From Anarhynchus alexandrinus (lineage: Eukaryota > Chordata > Aves > Charadriiformes > Charadriidae): a stretch of DNA of 64,000 nt. The stretch covers positions 2,712,831-2,776,830 of the forward strand of contig VUYV01000047.1 of assembly GCA_008711295.1 (NCBI GenBank). The letters are read 5' to 3'. How positions within the stretch are numbered: position 1 is the stretch's first letter; every line of letters starts with the position of its first letter. Of the stretch, positions 9,721 to 22,850 are shown in pieces. Below the pieces are notes generated by a model that saw nothing but the letters and a program-made list of their open reading frames with translations, had not been told where the DNA came from and did not search any database. A program made the position numbers and the translations under genes.

Positions 9721-12700
9721 CTGCAAAGATCATGTTCAGAGTCTGGGTAACAGCGTGTGTTTTACAGGCGATGCACTCGGTGGTGGCATCGAGGACCAGG
9801 ATGCTGTAGGCTGTGGAGGCTTTTTGTTTTTCCTGCAGGATTTTGAAATGGAAAGAACTGGGATTGTCTTTAATTTCTGAAGAGTCCAGGTGACTCTCCG
9901 TTGTGTGACATAGCTGTGCTATAACCACCAGCACATCAGTGAGATGCTTTTTCTGCACCGACGTGCGTGCTAAAGCGGAGGGCTGCGAACCTTATGCCAG
10001 AGGTCTTTTATTTGAATAACCGCATGAGAAGGAAGAGGGGTGGCCTCCAGGAGGGAGGCAGCACCGCCTGGAGAGGTGTGGTGGTGGCTGGTACTGCCAG
10101 ACCCGCTGCTGCATCCCTGCCTTATGAGCTGGAAATCACGTTGCTGTACGAGGATGACCTCGTTACTCCAAACGGAGCCGCTTTTTCTGCCCCCAGATTT
10201 TATCCAATTGTCTATTTGTTTGGCAACCTGAGCAGAGCAGTGTCTCCAGCTGGACTGCTGGATGTCTGAAAGACTAAGGCTGTCTGGGAGCAGATGGGAA
10301 TGTTCCCGTATTTCTGTCTCCAGCTCGCAGGGACCCGCCTGAGACTCGCAGCGCTCAGCATGCTGAAGGAGGGTGCCCAAAAAATGCCATTGCAAATGCA
10401 GCTGGAAAGTCTTCTTTTTTTTTTTTTCTTTTTTTTTTTTTTTTTNNNNNNNNNNTTTTTTTTTTTTTTTTAATTCACTCTGCTTTCTCAGGCTGTTTCT
10501 CAGCCTGACACCCAGGTCTGAATCTAGTGATGCACAGAAAGGAGGGTGATGGGTGTCTGCTCCTTTCCGTGGCGTGCTCTGTGTCCTACTTCTCCAGCAA
10601 GTAGGACATCTGGGATTTATGGTCACCTTACTCTCCAGCTTCCATCTCGCACCTTCAGCAAACGCCCCCCCCAGCCCTCGGAGCAGAGGCTGAGCTCCAA
10701 GTCAGGCTCTGTGCACTCTGCAACGCCGCAAAAAAAAAACCATTCCTGCGACCAAGGGGAGAAAAAGCAAAAGAAAATACATCCTCGTAGTTCAGTGCCG
10801 AGAGCGCTCACCAGGACAGGAGAACCCTAAGCGGCGGTGATTCCTGCTGCCTTCAAAAGTAATATTTTCCCCGTTGCTAAAAATGTGTCTGTCTTGGGAG
10901 CAGTGAACTGAAATGTCCCGATTCCCACATGAGTGCATTCGCAGTCATGCTCCCGTAGGGTTTTTCTGTGCCATCAGCGTTGCAGGCACCAGAAGCCGTG
11001 CCTGCACCATCCCCGCTCGCGTCCAGGATAGACAGAAAACTGACTAAAGAAAATTAAGCTCCACCTTGATGTCCCACTTTTCTCAGGCTATGTTTTTGCA
11101 ACTTCGTAGCAGATGGTATGTCTTAGGTATATCACTTCGGAGATGCCAAGTGATGTACTATCTATCAGTGTTTTTATTTAATGAGGAGGGGAAATTTTGA
11201 CTCCTACTTACACTTGGGAAGCTGCAACACGGAGACAGGTGTGATGCTATTTCATACTGCTGTATCATCTACCCAGAGCTCTTAATAGCTATTTTTAATC
11301 TGGACACGAAAGGAACTATTAATTAGGGAGACATATCCGGGTGCCTAACACAAATTGTAGAGACTATAATGGTGTATTACAGCATCTTAATTTTCTTCAG
11401 AGACTACAATTAGCAGTGAGTTGGTCTGCACTATGATGATTTTTTTTTTTTTCTTTTATCTGACAAAATAAAGGTTGCAAATATGGGGCAGCTGAGTCGT
11501 AACGGGAGTTGTATGGGATTCCAGCCCAAAGTGCTTTATGTGTGTGTCTGGTCAATACACTTAAAAGGAACCATTTTATTTAAAAGCCGATGTCCTTAAA
11601 GTGAAAGGTGGAAACTGCTGAAGGGTTCTGTGGCACTCGGTGACAGCTTTGCTGTGAACTGCAGTAGAACAAATATCAGCATTTAAGACTATATGGTGGT
11701 GTAATGCAATGAAAGAGATGAAGCAAGGTACAACCGAGTGAGGAGGAAAAATATAAGTAACTGGGGTGTAGTTGTTGTTTTTAAAATGTGAAGTAGGTGA
11801 CAATATTGCACACAAAAATATTGTTCAGAAAAAATGCCACAGAATTTTGCCATTTACATATAACCAAGTCATTGGTTTTACATCTCAGCTTCAATGTGGC
11901 ACAACAGTTGCCATTACCCACACGTCAGATCATAGGTGCCACATTTTTGGTGGCATTTCACTGTTGAAAAATGTAATCCAACCTTCATTCTTTCTGGGAT
12001 CGCAAAGGAGGATGATTACGTTGGCTCACGCTGACTTTATTTTCCTTTTCACAATAAAAACCTCTTTTTTTTTTTTGAGAACTTAAACTTGTACTATTAC
12101 ATAGAAAAATATTTATTAGTGAAACAACTTTCTTCTGTATAGGGATTTGATTATCAAGTCACCTGAAATCCATAAGGGCTAATTGAAGATGAAATACTTC
12201 TCTAATAGGTGTTCCTCTGCCACATCTGAATAAAAAGGTGGGAATTTTTCCCCCCAGAGGAACCTGGATGAGGTTCATCCATGTCCTTCTAAGGAAGCTG
12301 ATGCCGATACTGATTTTATTGGGCCTCTACAAACAGCAAGTGAGCAAACTCTTTGCAGTGGGTATTTTTCATTGGAAAAATGTAGCAGAAGGGGCAGAAA
12401 ATGTAAAGAAAGTAAAAAGGACCAACAGGAAAACGCTGAAACGTGGTAATCAGTTGAAAGCGCTATGTGAATAGATCATGCAGCTGATGACCTTAAAAAA
12501 AGCCACCCAACACGAAAGCAAATCAGACCGCTGCCATCCCTGAAGATACCTTGTGTTTCCTCTCCGCAAAGCAGAGGTATGAGCCACTTGGAAGTAAACC
12601 AAAAGCATCCTCCTCTCTTCTGCCGACATGGGTGGGAAACCCCCTTCTGCCACGCAAGTCCTCCCGCAGGGGCCGTTGCGATCGTGTCCTTGTGAGAAAG

Positions 12701-15700
12701 AAGAAGATGAGGAGAAGCGGTTGACTCCACCTGGCCTCCTCACAGCCCGCTGGATGCTGCAGTGCCAATGGCCAAGGGGATGCCCAAGCCTTTGGTGTGG
12801 CACACGGGGAAGGCTGTGGCAGGTTGTTGGGCTCATCACCGCTTGTGTCAGGCTTTCAGCCCCTGTTGCCTTTCAACGTCCTCACCAGCTCCGCAACTGT
12901 AGAAATGGGTTTATTTAGATCTAGGAAGTGTCCAAAATAGATTGTTCATAACTTGCTTCCTTACATTTCTAAATGCGGGTAAGAAAGCTGATGAATGAAG
13001 GAGGAAACGGGATCTATCTGAGGCTATGCTCCCCATTTCCCTTTCCTTTAAAGAAAAAATACAGAAAAATCAGCAAATGTGTTGATGTGATGGACACTTT
13101 TTCATAAAAGACTCAGCCTGACCAGCCCACGACCCACTCGGCCGCTGGGAAAGCCCATCGCTCTGCCGTCACCTTGGCTCCGTGCGGGATGGAGCTGGGG
13201 GGGGGACAGCAGCAACCCCAGCAGCCTGCAGAGCCACGTTCTCTTCTTGGAACCATGGAAAGGTGATTATGGATAAGCTGGCGGATTGTGGCCGGAACCA
13301 GAAGATCTCAGGGACACTTAAAGAGGTTTAACTAGCTGAACGTCATCGGTTCTCCGCAGCCCGGTCCCGGGGTGGGGAACTAGTCCCCCATACTTTCACG
13401 AATGCTGGCAAAGAGATATAGCTCAGACTCGGTGAATATTAGAGACTTGCCATTGTGTTTTAAATTAATTCTTCGACCTATACCTTCATCTGCCACGGTA
13501 CGAATGAACACTACAGGCTGAACATTAGATATTTATGTTCATTTAACAATCTGTAATAAGCTATCAGGGCTGATTTTGACATGTACATTGAAGTTATTGC
13601 TTTTTTATCAATATCACGGTACATTTGTCAGCAGCGAATGATAATTGTATTGCTATGTATATAACCGATCTTGTAGTGTGACATTCTCTACACTGTGCAC
13701 AAATTGAATACATTTCATCTTAAATACAAGCCTATTAATTAAAATCAGAGAGAAATAGAGAATTTTAAACTGCCAACTATGGAGCATCTCTGGGCAGCCT
13801 CTTCTCCAGTATCTTCTTCTCCGGTAAATAAGTCTCACACGATCACCTACTCGTCTATATATTTATTTGTTATAGGATGCCAGAGGAAACGCAAGGTCAG
13901 AGATATGTAACCAAGGGCACAAGAGGTAGGACAAAAAGGGCCGACAAAGCTGCTGTAAAAGCACGAGAGCATATTTCTGCATTACAGCAGGCGTCAAGCA
14001 GCATCTGCTGTAGTTATGGCAGCAAGAGTAGCTTTCGTTCCGTTCCTTGCTTTTCACACACCGGTAACTTAGACAAATGCACTGCATATGTGGACACAGG
14101 TAGTCATCTGCACTTTTCAGAAGTGTCCAGCCAACTCTGAGTTTTAATTACTTCTAACTTCTATATTCATTTCCTTCCAACCTGGCTGCTGCTTTTTTCA
14201 CAGCCGACGCTGAACTAAGCACGAGGCCAGGTTTCAAGAAAAAGTAAGTTTAAAGCAAGAAATCCTTTTAAAATGGCAAATCTTAACTCACACATGCTGG
14301 AATATGCAGGATTTTCTGCACAAGGTAGAGAAGACTGAAATAAGCCGGTAACGGCGCTGAAGATCTGGGAAGGATTTCTCTGCCATAGTTTAATGGAGAT
14401 CATAAGAGAGGGAATGAGTCAGACCATACTTGAAAGCTAATTGCCCATTATCCCGGTGTGATGATGGTTAACATTAAGATTTTCTGCAGTTCGGGTTACA
14501 GAAGCAGTGAAACGCAGTTATTTTTATCAACTGACCAAAGTGTAATAAAACTGTAGTAAAAATGCACTGGGAGAAGTTGCAACCATCAACGTTTGCCCCT
14601 CCTGGTAGACTATAAAGAAGAGAAGAAGGACTTATACCTTATGCCAAGGTAAAAGCCATCGCTCAGGAGTTTTGTATGCCATAGAAAATTTTTTTGCCTT
14701 AAAATAAGGCAAAATGAACTCTGGTAAGAGGGAGGCCAAGCAGTATAGGATGAGAGGGCAGGTACTATGATAGGGACAGTCCTGTAATCAGCTAAGCGCC
14801 TAGATTTCATATTACAGTAAAAAGTAAAGATGCAATATCAGTATTAAGACCAGAGATAGGGCAGAATATAGTAGGGAAGCAATTGCCGGTTGTCCTACCA
14901 AACTTATCGGGATTTTCTCATAGCAACAGAAGATGGACCTGCATGAATATATTCCTGAAACGGCAGTAATTTTGACCGCAAGCAATAAGGCAGTGCACAG
15001 GTCAAAATGGGATGGGGAGAGCAGGACCAGCGTGCAGAGAGGATCCTCCTCCGCTGGATGTAACCCAAACACGATACTGTGAACGTAGGTATTTCTTTCC
15101 TATTTGTGTAAATGTCTTACCGTGGTATTTTCCATAATAAACATTATTTTCCTTTCCCCTTAACCGTTTTCCTCATTTTAGATGGCAACTCACGTTTTGC
15201 AAAATGTCCTTCTTGCCGCAGAAGGGCGCGAAGGGAAAACGGTTGGCTTTTTCTCAGCGTTGAGTATCCAGATCAGGGGATGTTTATTAATTTCAGAAGC
15301 ACCTCTCGTTATCAGAATCCGCCCACCTCTGCTTCCAACAGTACCTGTCGGAACGGTTACATGAAATTAGCCCAAACTCGCGCCGTCGGCGTGTTGTTGA
15401 TTCCTACAGCAGCAAGTTTTCCATTTACTAATAACAATACCACCAGAGAGCAGTTGGACTAGTTAGCTCGAGAGAGGCAGATTTTTCTGCCTTTTCATTC
15501 CCATGCACAGATGGAGACAAGAAGAGTCCCGGTTTAGCTTTTCAACATGACTGTGCAGCTAAAGTTGCTTTTCAACCTAAATTGACTGTATCCCCTCTAC
15601 ATATTCCGCAAATTGATGCGACCACGCTTCCCCATTACTCGGTAATCCATTCTGCGCTAATAATGTCATCATTTACAAAACACTTTCTAGTTTATCATGC

Positions 15701-16353
15701 AAAAATAAAAAAAAATATGAAAAGATGTGCATAATCTAGGAGAGATCTTGTTCCGCTAACAACTCCACAAACAGCCACGTGTGATTTTTTTTCCAGAAAT
15801 GACTCAGAAGATCACCTGCTGATCCCCTGGCTGGTACAAAGCAGCTGCCATTAGGTAAAACTCGTAGCAAGGAGCTCCAAAAGTGCACAATGTTGAAAAC
15901 CATCATGGGCTTTGCTTTGAAACCTTTCTTTCCCTCACACCTGCTAGGCTGGCACAGCTGAATTTTCCCATTCTTGTCAAATCTTTCCAGTTTAAGATGA
16001 GTAATAGTGCCAGGTTTCTGAAGAAATCTACCACTTAATGTCGTATTCTCCAGCAAAGATCCTCTTAAATGCTTTTATTTGCAAAAGTTACTATGACAGC
16101 TGTTTGGCTGAATATATTTTCAAAACGGGTATTTATGTTCTTCCACAGCTATTTGAATTCTTCTTTTTCTCCACGTGGTGTATCTACAATATGATTTTTT
16201 CTTATCAAATTCGGAATGTGGTTTGTTATTTAATTTATCAGGACCACTCTGTTTAATTGCTGCAATTCACCTCATCTGCTGTAGGGTATCTACATCGTCC
16301 ACCTTCCATCTTTAATTGACTGTAGTTTTATATGCTGAACTTTTTTCATCTTA
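9721..16353. other. long stretch without supportable gene
   Basis: No gene or confident repeat seen. It contains a poly-T tract broken by a gap (10414-10470), a poly-T run near 11439-11452, a GC-richer patch at 12600-12860 and a G run near 13198. The 218-codon minus-strand frame across 9970-10626 exists only because it reads through the poly-T/N gap and is spurious. The 104-116-codon frames at 11772, 15112 and 15736 (minus) show no recognisable motif. Confidence 0.55.
10446..10455. other. assembly gap (10 N) inside poly-T
   Basis: Ten N flanked on both sides by long T runs (10414-10445 and 10456-10470). This is a sequencing or assembly failure in a homopolymer; the true length is unknown. 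Confidence 0.95.
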
Positions 16354-16490
16354 CGGAATCACAGAATGGCTTGGGTTGGAAGGGACCTTAAAGATCATCT
16401 CCTTCCAACACCCTGCCATGGGCAGGGACACCTCCCGCTAGACCAGGTTGCTCAAAGCCCCATCCAACTTGGCCTTAAACACTTCTCTTA
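16354..16490 (-). mobile_element. CR1 LINE 3' end (5'-truncated)
   Basis: Minus-strand CR1 3' end. The plus strand begins with acggaatcacagaatggctt, then gggttggaagggaccttaaa, and the wording ccatgggcagggacacctcc and gaccaggttgctcaaagccc follows. About 135 bases remain. It sits just left of a far older CR1 in the same orientation. Confidence 0.93.
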
Positions 16491-16574
16491 ATTGATTGTG
16501 CTGTGACAGCTCCTTTTGAAACACCAAGCAAAAAAGACAAAGTGTTTTCACAGATTTCGAGGCCATCGCGGTTC

Positions 16575-16905
16575 TCCAGCCCAGCATCCCGTGTGAGGCA
16601 GATCCCAGACATTTCCACAGTCTGCCTCAATTTTGAGTTATTGAGTCTGCAGCTCAGTCACTTGTGGTTGAGCTAGAACATATCTTCTAGGAAGTTTTCC
16701 AATTTCAGAGGCTTCAAGTGACAAAAATTATCCCACATCCCATGTGCAGTACCCAAATGTGAAATTGTTCTAGCAGCTAAATTATGTGCAATGTTAAAAA
16801 TTTACACCTCATTTCTGACATAACTTTTTCAGCTTCAGTTTATAGACAGACGACCATTTTATGCCTATATCTATCTTGCGATTAAAAGGACTTGTAGAAT
16901 TGTGT
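16575..16905 (-). mobile_element. ancient CR1 LINE 3' UTR relic
   Basis: A diverged CR1 of the type seen across turtles, crocodilians and birds, on the minus strand. The diagnostic plus-strand words are gttgagctagaacatatctt (16669-16688), then ttctaggaagttttccaatt, then cttcaagtga, ccacatccc, attgttctagcagctaaatt, gttaaaaatttacacctcat and cagcttcagttta. All occur in the expected order of the reverse-complemented consensus. The ends are approximate. The divergence is much greater than in the neighbouring copy at 16354. Confidence 0.72.
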
Positions 16906-17062
16906 ATCATCTCTGATTTATTTAATGGGCTCAAATGCAGACTGAAATAAGTGGCATAGAACTGCGAAGGGATTTTTTTAAAGATAATTTGAGTGCTCAC
17001 TGGGCAGTTATGAAGGCAGTTAGCAAACATACAGCTGGGTTATTTTTACATATATATGGGTT

Positions 17063-17069
17063 TTATATA

Positions 17070-17101
<32 letters not shown>
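17063..17101. repeat. (TA)n microsatellite
   Basis: An imperfect TA dinucleotide run of about 39 bases, interrupted once by a short T run. The minus-strand frame around 17020-17367 translates part of it as an Ile/Tyr repeat and is not a gene. Confidence 0.95.
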
Positions 17102-18140
17102 GCCACAGATATGGAGAAGGGACTAGATGCCCAAGTGGGTATTCCTGTAGGAAATGTCCCATACAACACAGCCAGTCCAGGGCATGAGTAAATTACTAAT
17201 TCTGCTTCCTTCTTCTTCATCTTCTCGTGGGCATCTTGGAAATCATTCTCAGGTCTCAGATGGGTACGGTGAATATGTTGGGTGTCTCCTGTAAGCCCAG
17301 AGGGAAGAGCAGGATAGCAGGTAGCAGGGCTGCAGTGGTACAGGCAGTGAAGGAAATTACCAAACACCTCATGAAAAGTCTTTCTTTTTTTTTTTTTTAA
17401 TTTTCCTTAGTAGCTTGGCAGCATGTAATTCTCTAGTCTCCCGAACCCTGTCATCTAAATTATGTTAGGATTCAAACAGCCAGCAGACTGTAAACAGGAG
17501 AGATTAGTCATCCTCGGATCCCCAGCAATACCATTTTGGAGAGAGGGAGAGTGGTTCCTGCGCGACCCCGCACTGTTTACGTTGGGGTAGCAGCAGGGAA
17601 GAAGATGGGAAAGTCAGACATGAGTGGCACTTTAGAAAAAAATTGAAAACATTTGTCAACACTGCGACCTACTACGTAATAGTTTATGAGCGGTGCTCAG
17701 CGCTGTCTCACAGATGCCCTTCAGTAGGATGAACTGGAGCATCACGGTCTAGTTAGCGGGAGACAGTCTGTTGCTCTATTTGAGCTGGATTCCCACTTCA
17801 CCATGGTGACCAAGAGAGCTATATCTGATCTGCTATTCTGGCAAGGGCCTCCATCGTTTTTCTGTCTTCTCATCGCAAGCCTCCTCATCAGAGTTTTCCA
17901 AGAAACCTCAATCACTATATCCGACAGAGCCGGACATCTTTCCAGCAAATGAACACAAGGACCCGATGCCATCTTTGGGAAAATATGATCTTCCCTTCTG
18001 GAAGGTTTCCAAAGGGCAGGTGACCCCAGCAAACCCCCTCAAGGACACATAGACGACCAGTAGCTGACCCACAGTTGTGTTTTCAATTTGGGTATATTAA
18101 CAGTAAAATAGAGTACAGTAGCGGGATGGGTAAAGGTGTG
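17102..18140. other. no gene recognised
   Basis: Mixed-composition DNA with a poly-T run at 17383-17398. The minus-strand 96-codon frame at 17742-18032 has no recognisable content. Confidence 0.5.
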
Positions 18141-18477
18141 GCCTTCCAGCACTCAAAGGCAGCTTATAAGAAAGATGGGGACAAACTTTTTAGCAGGGCC
18201 TGTTGTCATAGGACAAGGGGTAATGGCTTTAAACTAAAAGAGGGAAGATTTAGACTAGATATAAGGAAGAAATTGTTTACACTGAGGGTGGTGAAACCCT
18301 GGCCCAGGTTGCCCAGAGAGGTGGGAGATGCCCCATCCCTGGCAACATTCAAGAACAGGTCAGACGGGGCTCTGAGCAACCTGATCTAGTTGCAGATGTC
18401 CCTGGTCATTGCAGGGGGGTTGGACTACATGCCCTTTAATGGTCCCTTCCAACCCAAACTCTTCTATGACTCTATGG
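18141..18477 (+). mobile_element. CR1 LINE 3' end with intact ORF2 tail
   Basis: Plus-strand CR1 of 337 bases ending in the terminal repeats (ttctatgactctatgg). The first 249 bases keep an open frame for the ORF2 C-terminus: AAYKKDGDKLFSRAC, RTRGNGFKLKEGRFRLDIRK, PWPRLPREVGDAPSL and a final ALSNLI followed by the stop at 18387-18389, where the family normally ends. About 88 bases of 3' UTR follow. It is 5'-truncated and inactive. Confidence 0.95.
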
Positions 18478-20519
18478 TGCCATTTCATCACGCATTTGAG
18501 CACCGACTTTACAAACAGATACCACATCACTTCGAAGTCACCAGCTCCAACACTGGGAGGGAAAGTTGGAGTGATGTTACCTTTAGCTAAGACAGCCCGG
18601 CCTCGGAGGTGCTGTAAGAGTCATCCAAGCCTGGTGCTATTGTTCCTGCTGCTGTGTTTTGTCTGGGTAGACCAAACTCTTATAAACAGGAAACCAGAGA
18701 CTTCAGATGATTTCTCCGCTTGAACACAGATTGGTAGAAGTATTTGAGATTGCCGCCCTTCTTACAAACAAAACTCATGCATATGAATATTCAAAGGCAG
18801 TTATACCACTGTGACTACTTAAGGAAATGCCTGGACTTACGTATAGTGTGTGTTTATGCTACAGGTCTTGCTCCAGGAGCTACAGTTATCATTCTACTAT
18901 TCAGCCCTTAAGCTGCTAGCAGTTATGGTTTTTTTTTCCTGAAACTCTTCTCCCATAAATACCAAATAAAACTATAGTTTGTGCAATAGTCCCAGAGATA
19001 TCGGGTGACCCAGACTGGATTTGTTTGCATGAGACATCTTTAAGGCACTCTGGGGAAAAACCAGAGTTTCAAAACCAGAACATCTATCCTCAAACAAATC
19101 TGCTGAACCGCGGAGCCTTATTTCCTGACTTCCAGGTATTTCTTTTGGACTAGATACAGCAACACTTGTACATCATTCTGAGTCACTCCTTGTGCATATG
19201 TGCACATCGCATCCATTTTCTCCTGCGCTGACAGGACATTGCCAAACGATTTAGTTTAGATAGAGCTGGCTCTTCGGCATAATTTTTCACACACACATTT
19301 TAGCGCACTGAAAACTGAATTCTGATTTACAACCTTTTTGGAATTTGTTTCTCACGGAGGTTTATGCCAAAGATGTTTTATTCATCTAAAACAAATGCCT
19401 GACATTTGTTTCATTAAGATATTAAACTTGCACTCCGCTGGCTCCCACCGAAGACACCAGCCACGTACAGGATTGCCAGGCCAGACTCTGGCGCGGGTAC
19501 GGCAAAGGGACTCGGAAAATGGCATGTGAGCTCATCTTTTGCAGCTCTGGCTAGGCAAGCCCTGTTCAGAGCCCTGATTCAGTGGCAATTAAATAAACCA
19601 GAAAAGCACCCAACCCCACCCTTTGCAGCTGGAGCTTTGTCTGAATGTGATAAGAGATCATTAATTTTCAATTTGACCTCAGCCTATAATGTTCAAGTGG
19701 CCTCTTTGTTCTCATAGTGATGTTACAAGCAAGGTCTGAGTCAAGGGAACTGGAAAGGAAATATTAAAATAGTCCTAAAAACCTCTTTAGTCTTGTGATC
19801 TCGCTCCTCCTAACTTAACTGCGCACACCTTATCCATCGGACCATCACGGCTCCACGACATGGATTTCCTCTTGGTTACTGCTTCTTTCCCAGAACAAAC
19901 AACACTGGTCAACCAAGGTGACCAGTTGTGCCACGGTAATAATGAATCTTGAGACACCGCAGCAAAAACATGTTGTGAACAAACCGGCAGGGCAAAGTTT
20001 ATTTATATCAAATGTCTGCGTGTAACGTTTGTAACAATTTACAGGCAGAATAAAAGCTGAAATTCACTGATTAAAGTGTTCACTGTGAATAGCTCATACA
20101 GCTCTGAATTCAAAGACGTAGTTGAAGAAATTGTTATTACAATCCACTGCAAAAAGAGCTATTGTGAACCTATGGGCACATCAACAGCTGTCTATGGAAA
20201 ATTATTATTATTATAGAATAGAAAATGTCCTATTTTTAACAGATAATCCCGGAATCTGGGTTGAATTAGAATGAAGGAGAGCCCATCTTTCACATCCTTT
20301 TTCATTCAGGCATTTGGCAAGCCGAGACTTTACAGAATGTAATTTAGGATGTTTAAATTGCTGTTTGTTACTGGTGGTTTCTCATTGTAACACCTCGAAC
20401 GCTTCAGCAGAGGACCTAGGGCTTGGGTCCTTCTGTAAAGACACAACTACGTACTACAGTTCTTAGGTGCTTTAGGCTGCTCACTTTGGGTTCACAGGGT
20501 TGGAGGCAAGGGGTGTTTT
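18478..20519. other. no gene recognised
   Basis: AT-rich DNA without recognisable repeats or coding signals. A short ATT repeat lies at about 20204-20215. The ORFs at 18390-18723 and 19338-19717 are short and without motifs; the first two partly run through the CR1 3' UTR. Confidence 0.5.
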
Positions 20520-20792
20520 AGAATCATAGAATCATAGAATGGTTTAGGTTGGAAAGGACCTTGAAGATCATCTAGTTCCCACCCCCCTGCCATAGGCAGG
20601 GACACCTCCCACTAGACCAGGCTGCCCAAGGCCACGTCCAGCCTGGCCTTGAACACCTCCAGGGATGGGGCCTCAACAACCTCTCTGAGCAACCTGTTCC
20701 AGTGCCTTACCACCCTCAAAGTGAAAAACTTCTTCCTAATGTTCAATCTAAACCTGCCCTCTTCCAGTTTGAAGCCATTCTCCCTCGTCCTA
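20520..20792 (-). mobile_element. CR1 LINE 3' end
   Basis: Minus-strand CR1 3' end. The plus strand opens with two clean terminal repeats (agaatcatagaatcatagaa), then gtttaggttggaaaggacct and the gaccaggctgcccaaggcc block, and continues into the sequence complementary to the ORF2 C-terminus (cttcttcctaatgttcaatc). Matching stops near 20792. The 103-codon plus-strand frame across it is antisense to the element and not a gene. Confidence 0.95.
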
Positions 20793-21109
20793 ACCTTAGG
20801 GTTATTTCAACGTGGTTTTTCTGCTTTTAAGCAAATCCAGTTTTCCATTGACTATCTCATGCTTTGTACTGAATCAAAACATTTAAATCTTAAGATTTCT
20901 CTCCTTCTGACAGAATTAACAGGACTGGATGGCACCAGAATTGGGACCAGCACTCATTAGAGACTTCATTTTCTCTTCTTCTCTGTGGATGCTCCAGAGG
21001 AAGAAATCTTGTGGGGGGATTGTCCCATCAAATATGAGGAAAAGAGATATGTAATACCCTGATCGTACCTTCAAAAACCTTGATGAGAGCCCAAGAGCTG
21101 CTCAGAAGC
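20793..21109. other. no repeat recognised; weakly coding-like end
   Basis: AT-rich up to about 21040, after which a plus-strand frame of about 60 codons opens and runs into the duplicated block to a stop near 21230 (see findings). No domain recognised. Confidence 0.4.
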
Positions 21110-22069
21110 CTGTGGGGCCGCATGTGTCTGCAGCAGGCGAAGGACACCCTGTGCTCTGCCAAAAACTTGCTCCAGGTCAACCCGCATCTCAGCCCGTCAG
21201 AAAGAAATCAAAAAAGAGGGTGGAGAGAAAAAAAATGATTTCACCACAGACTGCTGATGCCCTGCCCTTTGCGGAGCAGAAGAAGACCCCATTTGTTCTG
21301 GTTCCACTTCTCAGGGCACCTTCAGAAGGTGCATGAGCTTCCAAAATGTCTTTCTGCATAAGAGAAAGGAAAGAGAGGTTGTAACAGAAGCCCAAAGAGG
21401 GGTCCCTATGCGCAAAGTTAAGCCTCCCAACCTCCCGAGATGTAAATTTATGTTACCCTCTGTAGCCCCACATTTTTATCGCATGTTGGGGAGGGATATG
21501 GGGACACACACAGTCAGTCAAGTCAGGAAAGGCCTTGGACATTAAGGAAATAAAAACCTGAAAAGCAGTGGCATAATGACTGCTTGCCAAAATATTAAAA
21601 TAATGAGATTTCTGTTAACTAGCGAATTATAGGACTTTAATTTTTTCTTTCCTGAAAATGCAGACTTTGAGTTTTTTACGCCAAGTAACTGACCTCAAGG
21701 AATATTTTCCCTATAGAACTGAACTGTTTTATGCAAGTTTAAGGGTATTGGAAAGGGAGGAGTGATGGCTCAACCATCAATAAGATGGTTGGTGACTTCC
21801 TATCAAAGTCAAGAACAGAATCTAATGAAAAAAGGTTTGGGTTTTTTGATGATGCCTATTAGACTTGTAGGTAAATGCAGCCTTTCTGGAAAAAAAAAAA
21901 TAAAAATTGAGTCTGGGTTGGACTAAATTTCAGCTTCCTGAAGATAAATGTTCATACAATAAGGGAAAACAAGCCATATTATCTAGGTTCCACCACATTA
22001 TGTGACCTACGTGAACAGCTCAGGCAAATCAAGCAGAAACTAAGACCTGATAACACTTTGTAAATACCC

Positions 22070-22180
22070 AGATGGGGAAACAAAAAATACTGTGAAATAC
22101 TTTCGCAGACAAATCATGATCTTGAGCAAATTTTCTGCTGGTTGGTGGGCAATGGTGAAACTTGAACCCAGCACCAATTT
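22070..22180 (-). mobile_element. MIR-like SINE relic (minus strand)
   Basis: The plus strand shows cagatggggaaac near 22070, gatcttgagcaaa in the middle and tggttggtgggcaatggtg followed by acttgaacccagc near 22170. These are the reverse-complement MIR boxes in order, with much divergence and a short insertion. The same relic appears at 23922-24032 in the second copy of the duplicated block. Confidence 0.42.
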
Positions 22181-22590
22181 CAAGTATTTTTGCACTTCTC
22201 AGCTCTCTTATTAATCTGTGGCAGAGCGTCAGCGAGCTGGTCCCTCTGTGCTGGAGTGATTATCGCTGAGCTGATGGATGTAACTGCAAATATTGTGAAG
22301 AGTTCTTCCAGATCTGCACTTTGTATTGCAGCTGTTAATATTTTTTTTTATTGCTTTGTTTTCTTATCCAAATTTTAGTTGCCTGAATGACATATTAATT
22401 AACCAAATTCAGAATTGGTTAATTCAACAACTGGCAGGCTTATATTTATCATTGTTCAGTAATACTACCCAAATGTCAGCTCTCAGTTTGAAAAATTCCT
22501 CTGAACTAGTAAACCAGAGAATAATAAAGATACTATAATTTTCTTTCACTAAAATAAACAGAATATTTTCTTAGTTAATTGTTTACATGT

Positions 22591-22850
22591 CTTACTCCTG
22601 TCACTTCTTTCCTTTCATCCTTATTTTTCTTGTTTTCCTTTATTCACATTTCATCTCTTGAACTCCTTATCTCTCTAATCCCTTATCCTTTATGTTCTTG
22701 TTTTATCTCTCATTCCACCATTTTATTCCCTGTTTCCTAAGCCTATCTCCCTTCCCATGCTAGGCTCCCCAGGCTTTAAATGCCCTCTGAACCCTTTTTC
22801 CCTTTCCCCCAGTTCTCTACCTTTCTCTTCTCTTTCATTTTTCCTTACAG
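22591..22850 (+). other. 260-base pyrimidine-rich tract ending in splice-acceptor-like sites
   Basis: About 207 of 260 bases are C or T. The tract ends in ctttcatttttccttacag, a textbook-like 3' splice acceptor at 22850, with a second acceptor-like cccccag about 40 bases upstream. The 90 bases after it stay open in one frame (see findings). The copy at 24443-24702 repeats it. There is no proof of splicing; it may simply be a low-complexity tract. Confidence 0.55.

Noticed and set aside
9970..10626. 218-codon minus-strand open frame
   Set aside because: It reads through a poly-T/10-N gap as a run of Lys and X; the frame on the two sides is not known to be continuous.
17020..17367. 115-codon minus-strand frame
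   Set aside because: Its C-terminal part translates the (TA)n microsatellite and the rest has no motif.
20649..20960. 103-codon plus-strand ORF
   Set aside because: It is antisense to the 3' UTR and ORF2 tail of a minus-strand CR1.
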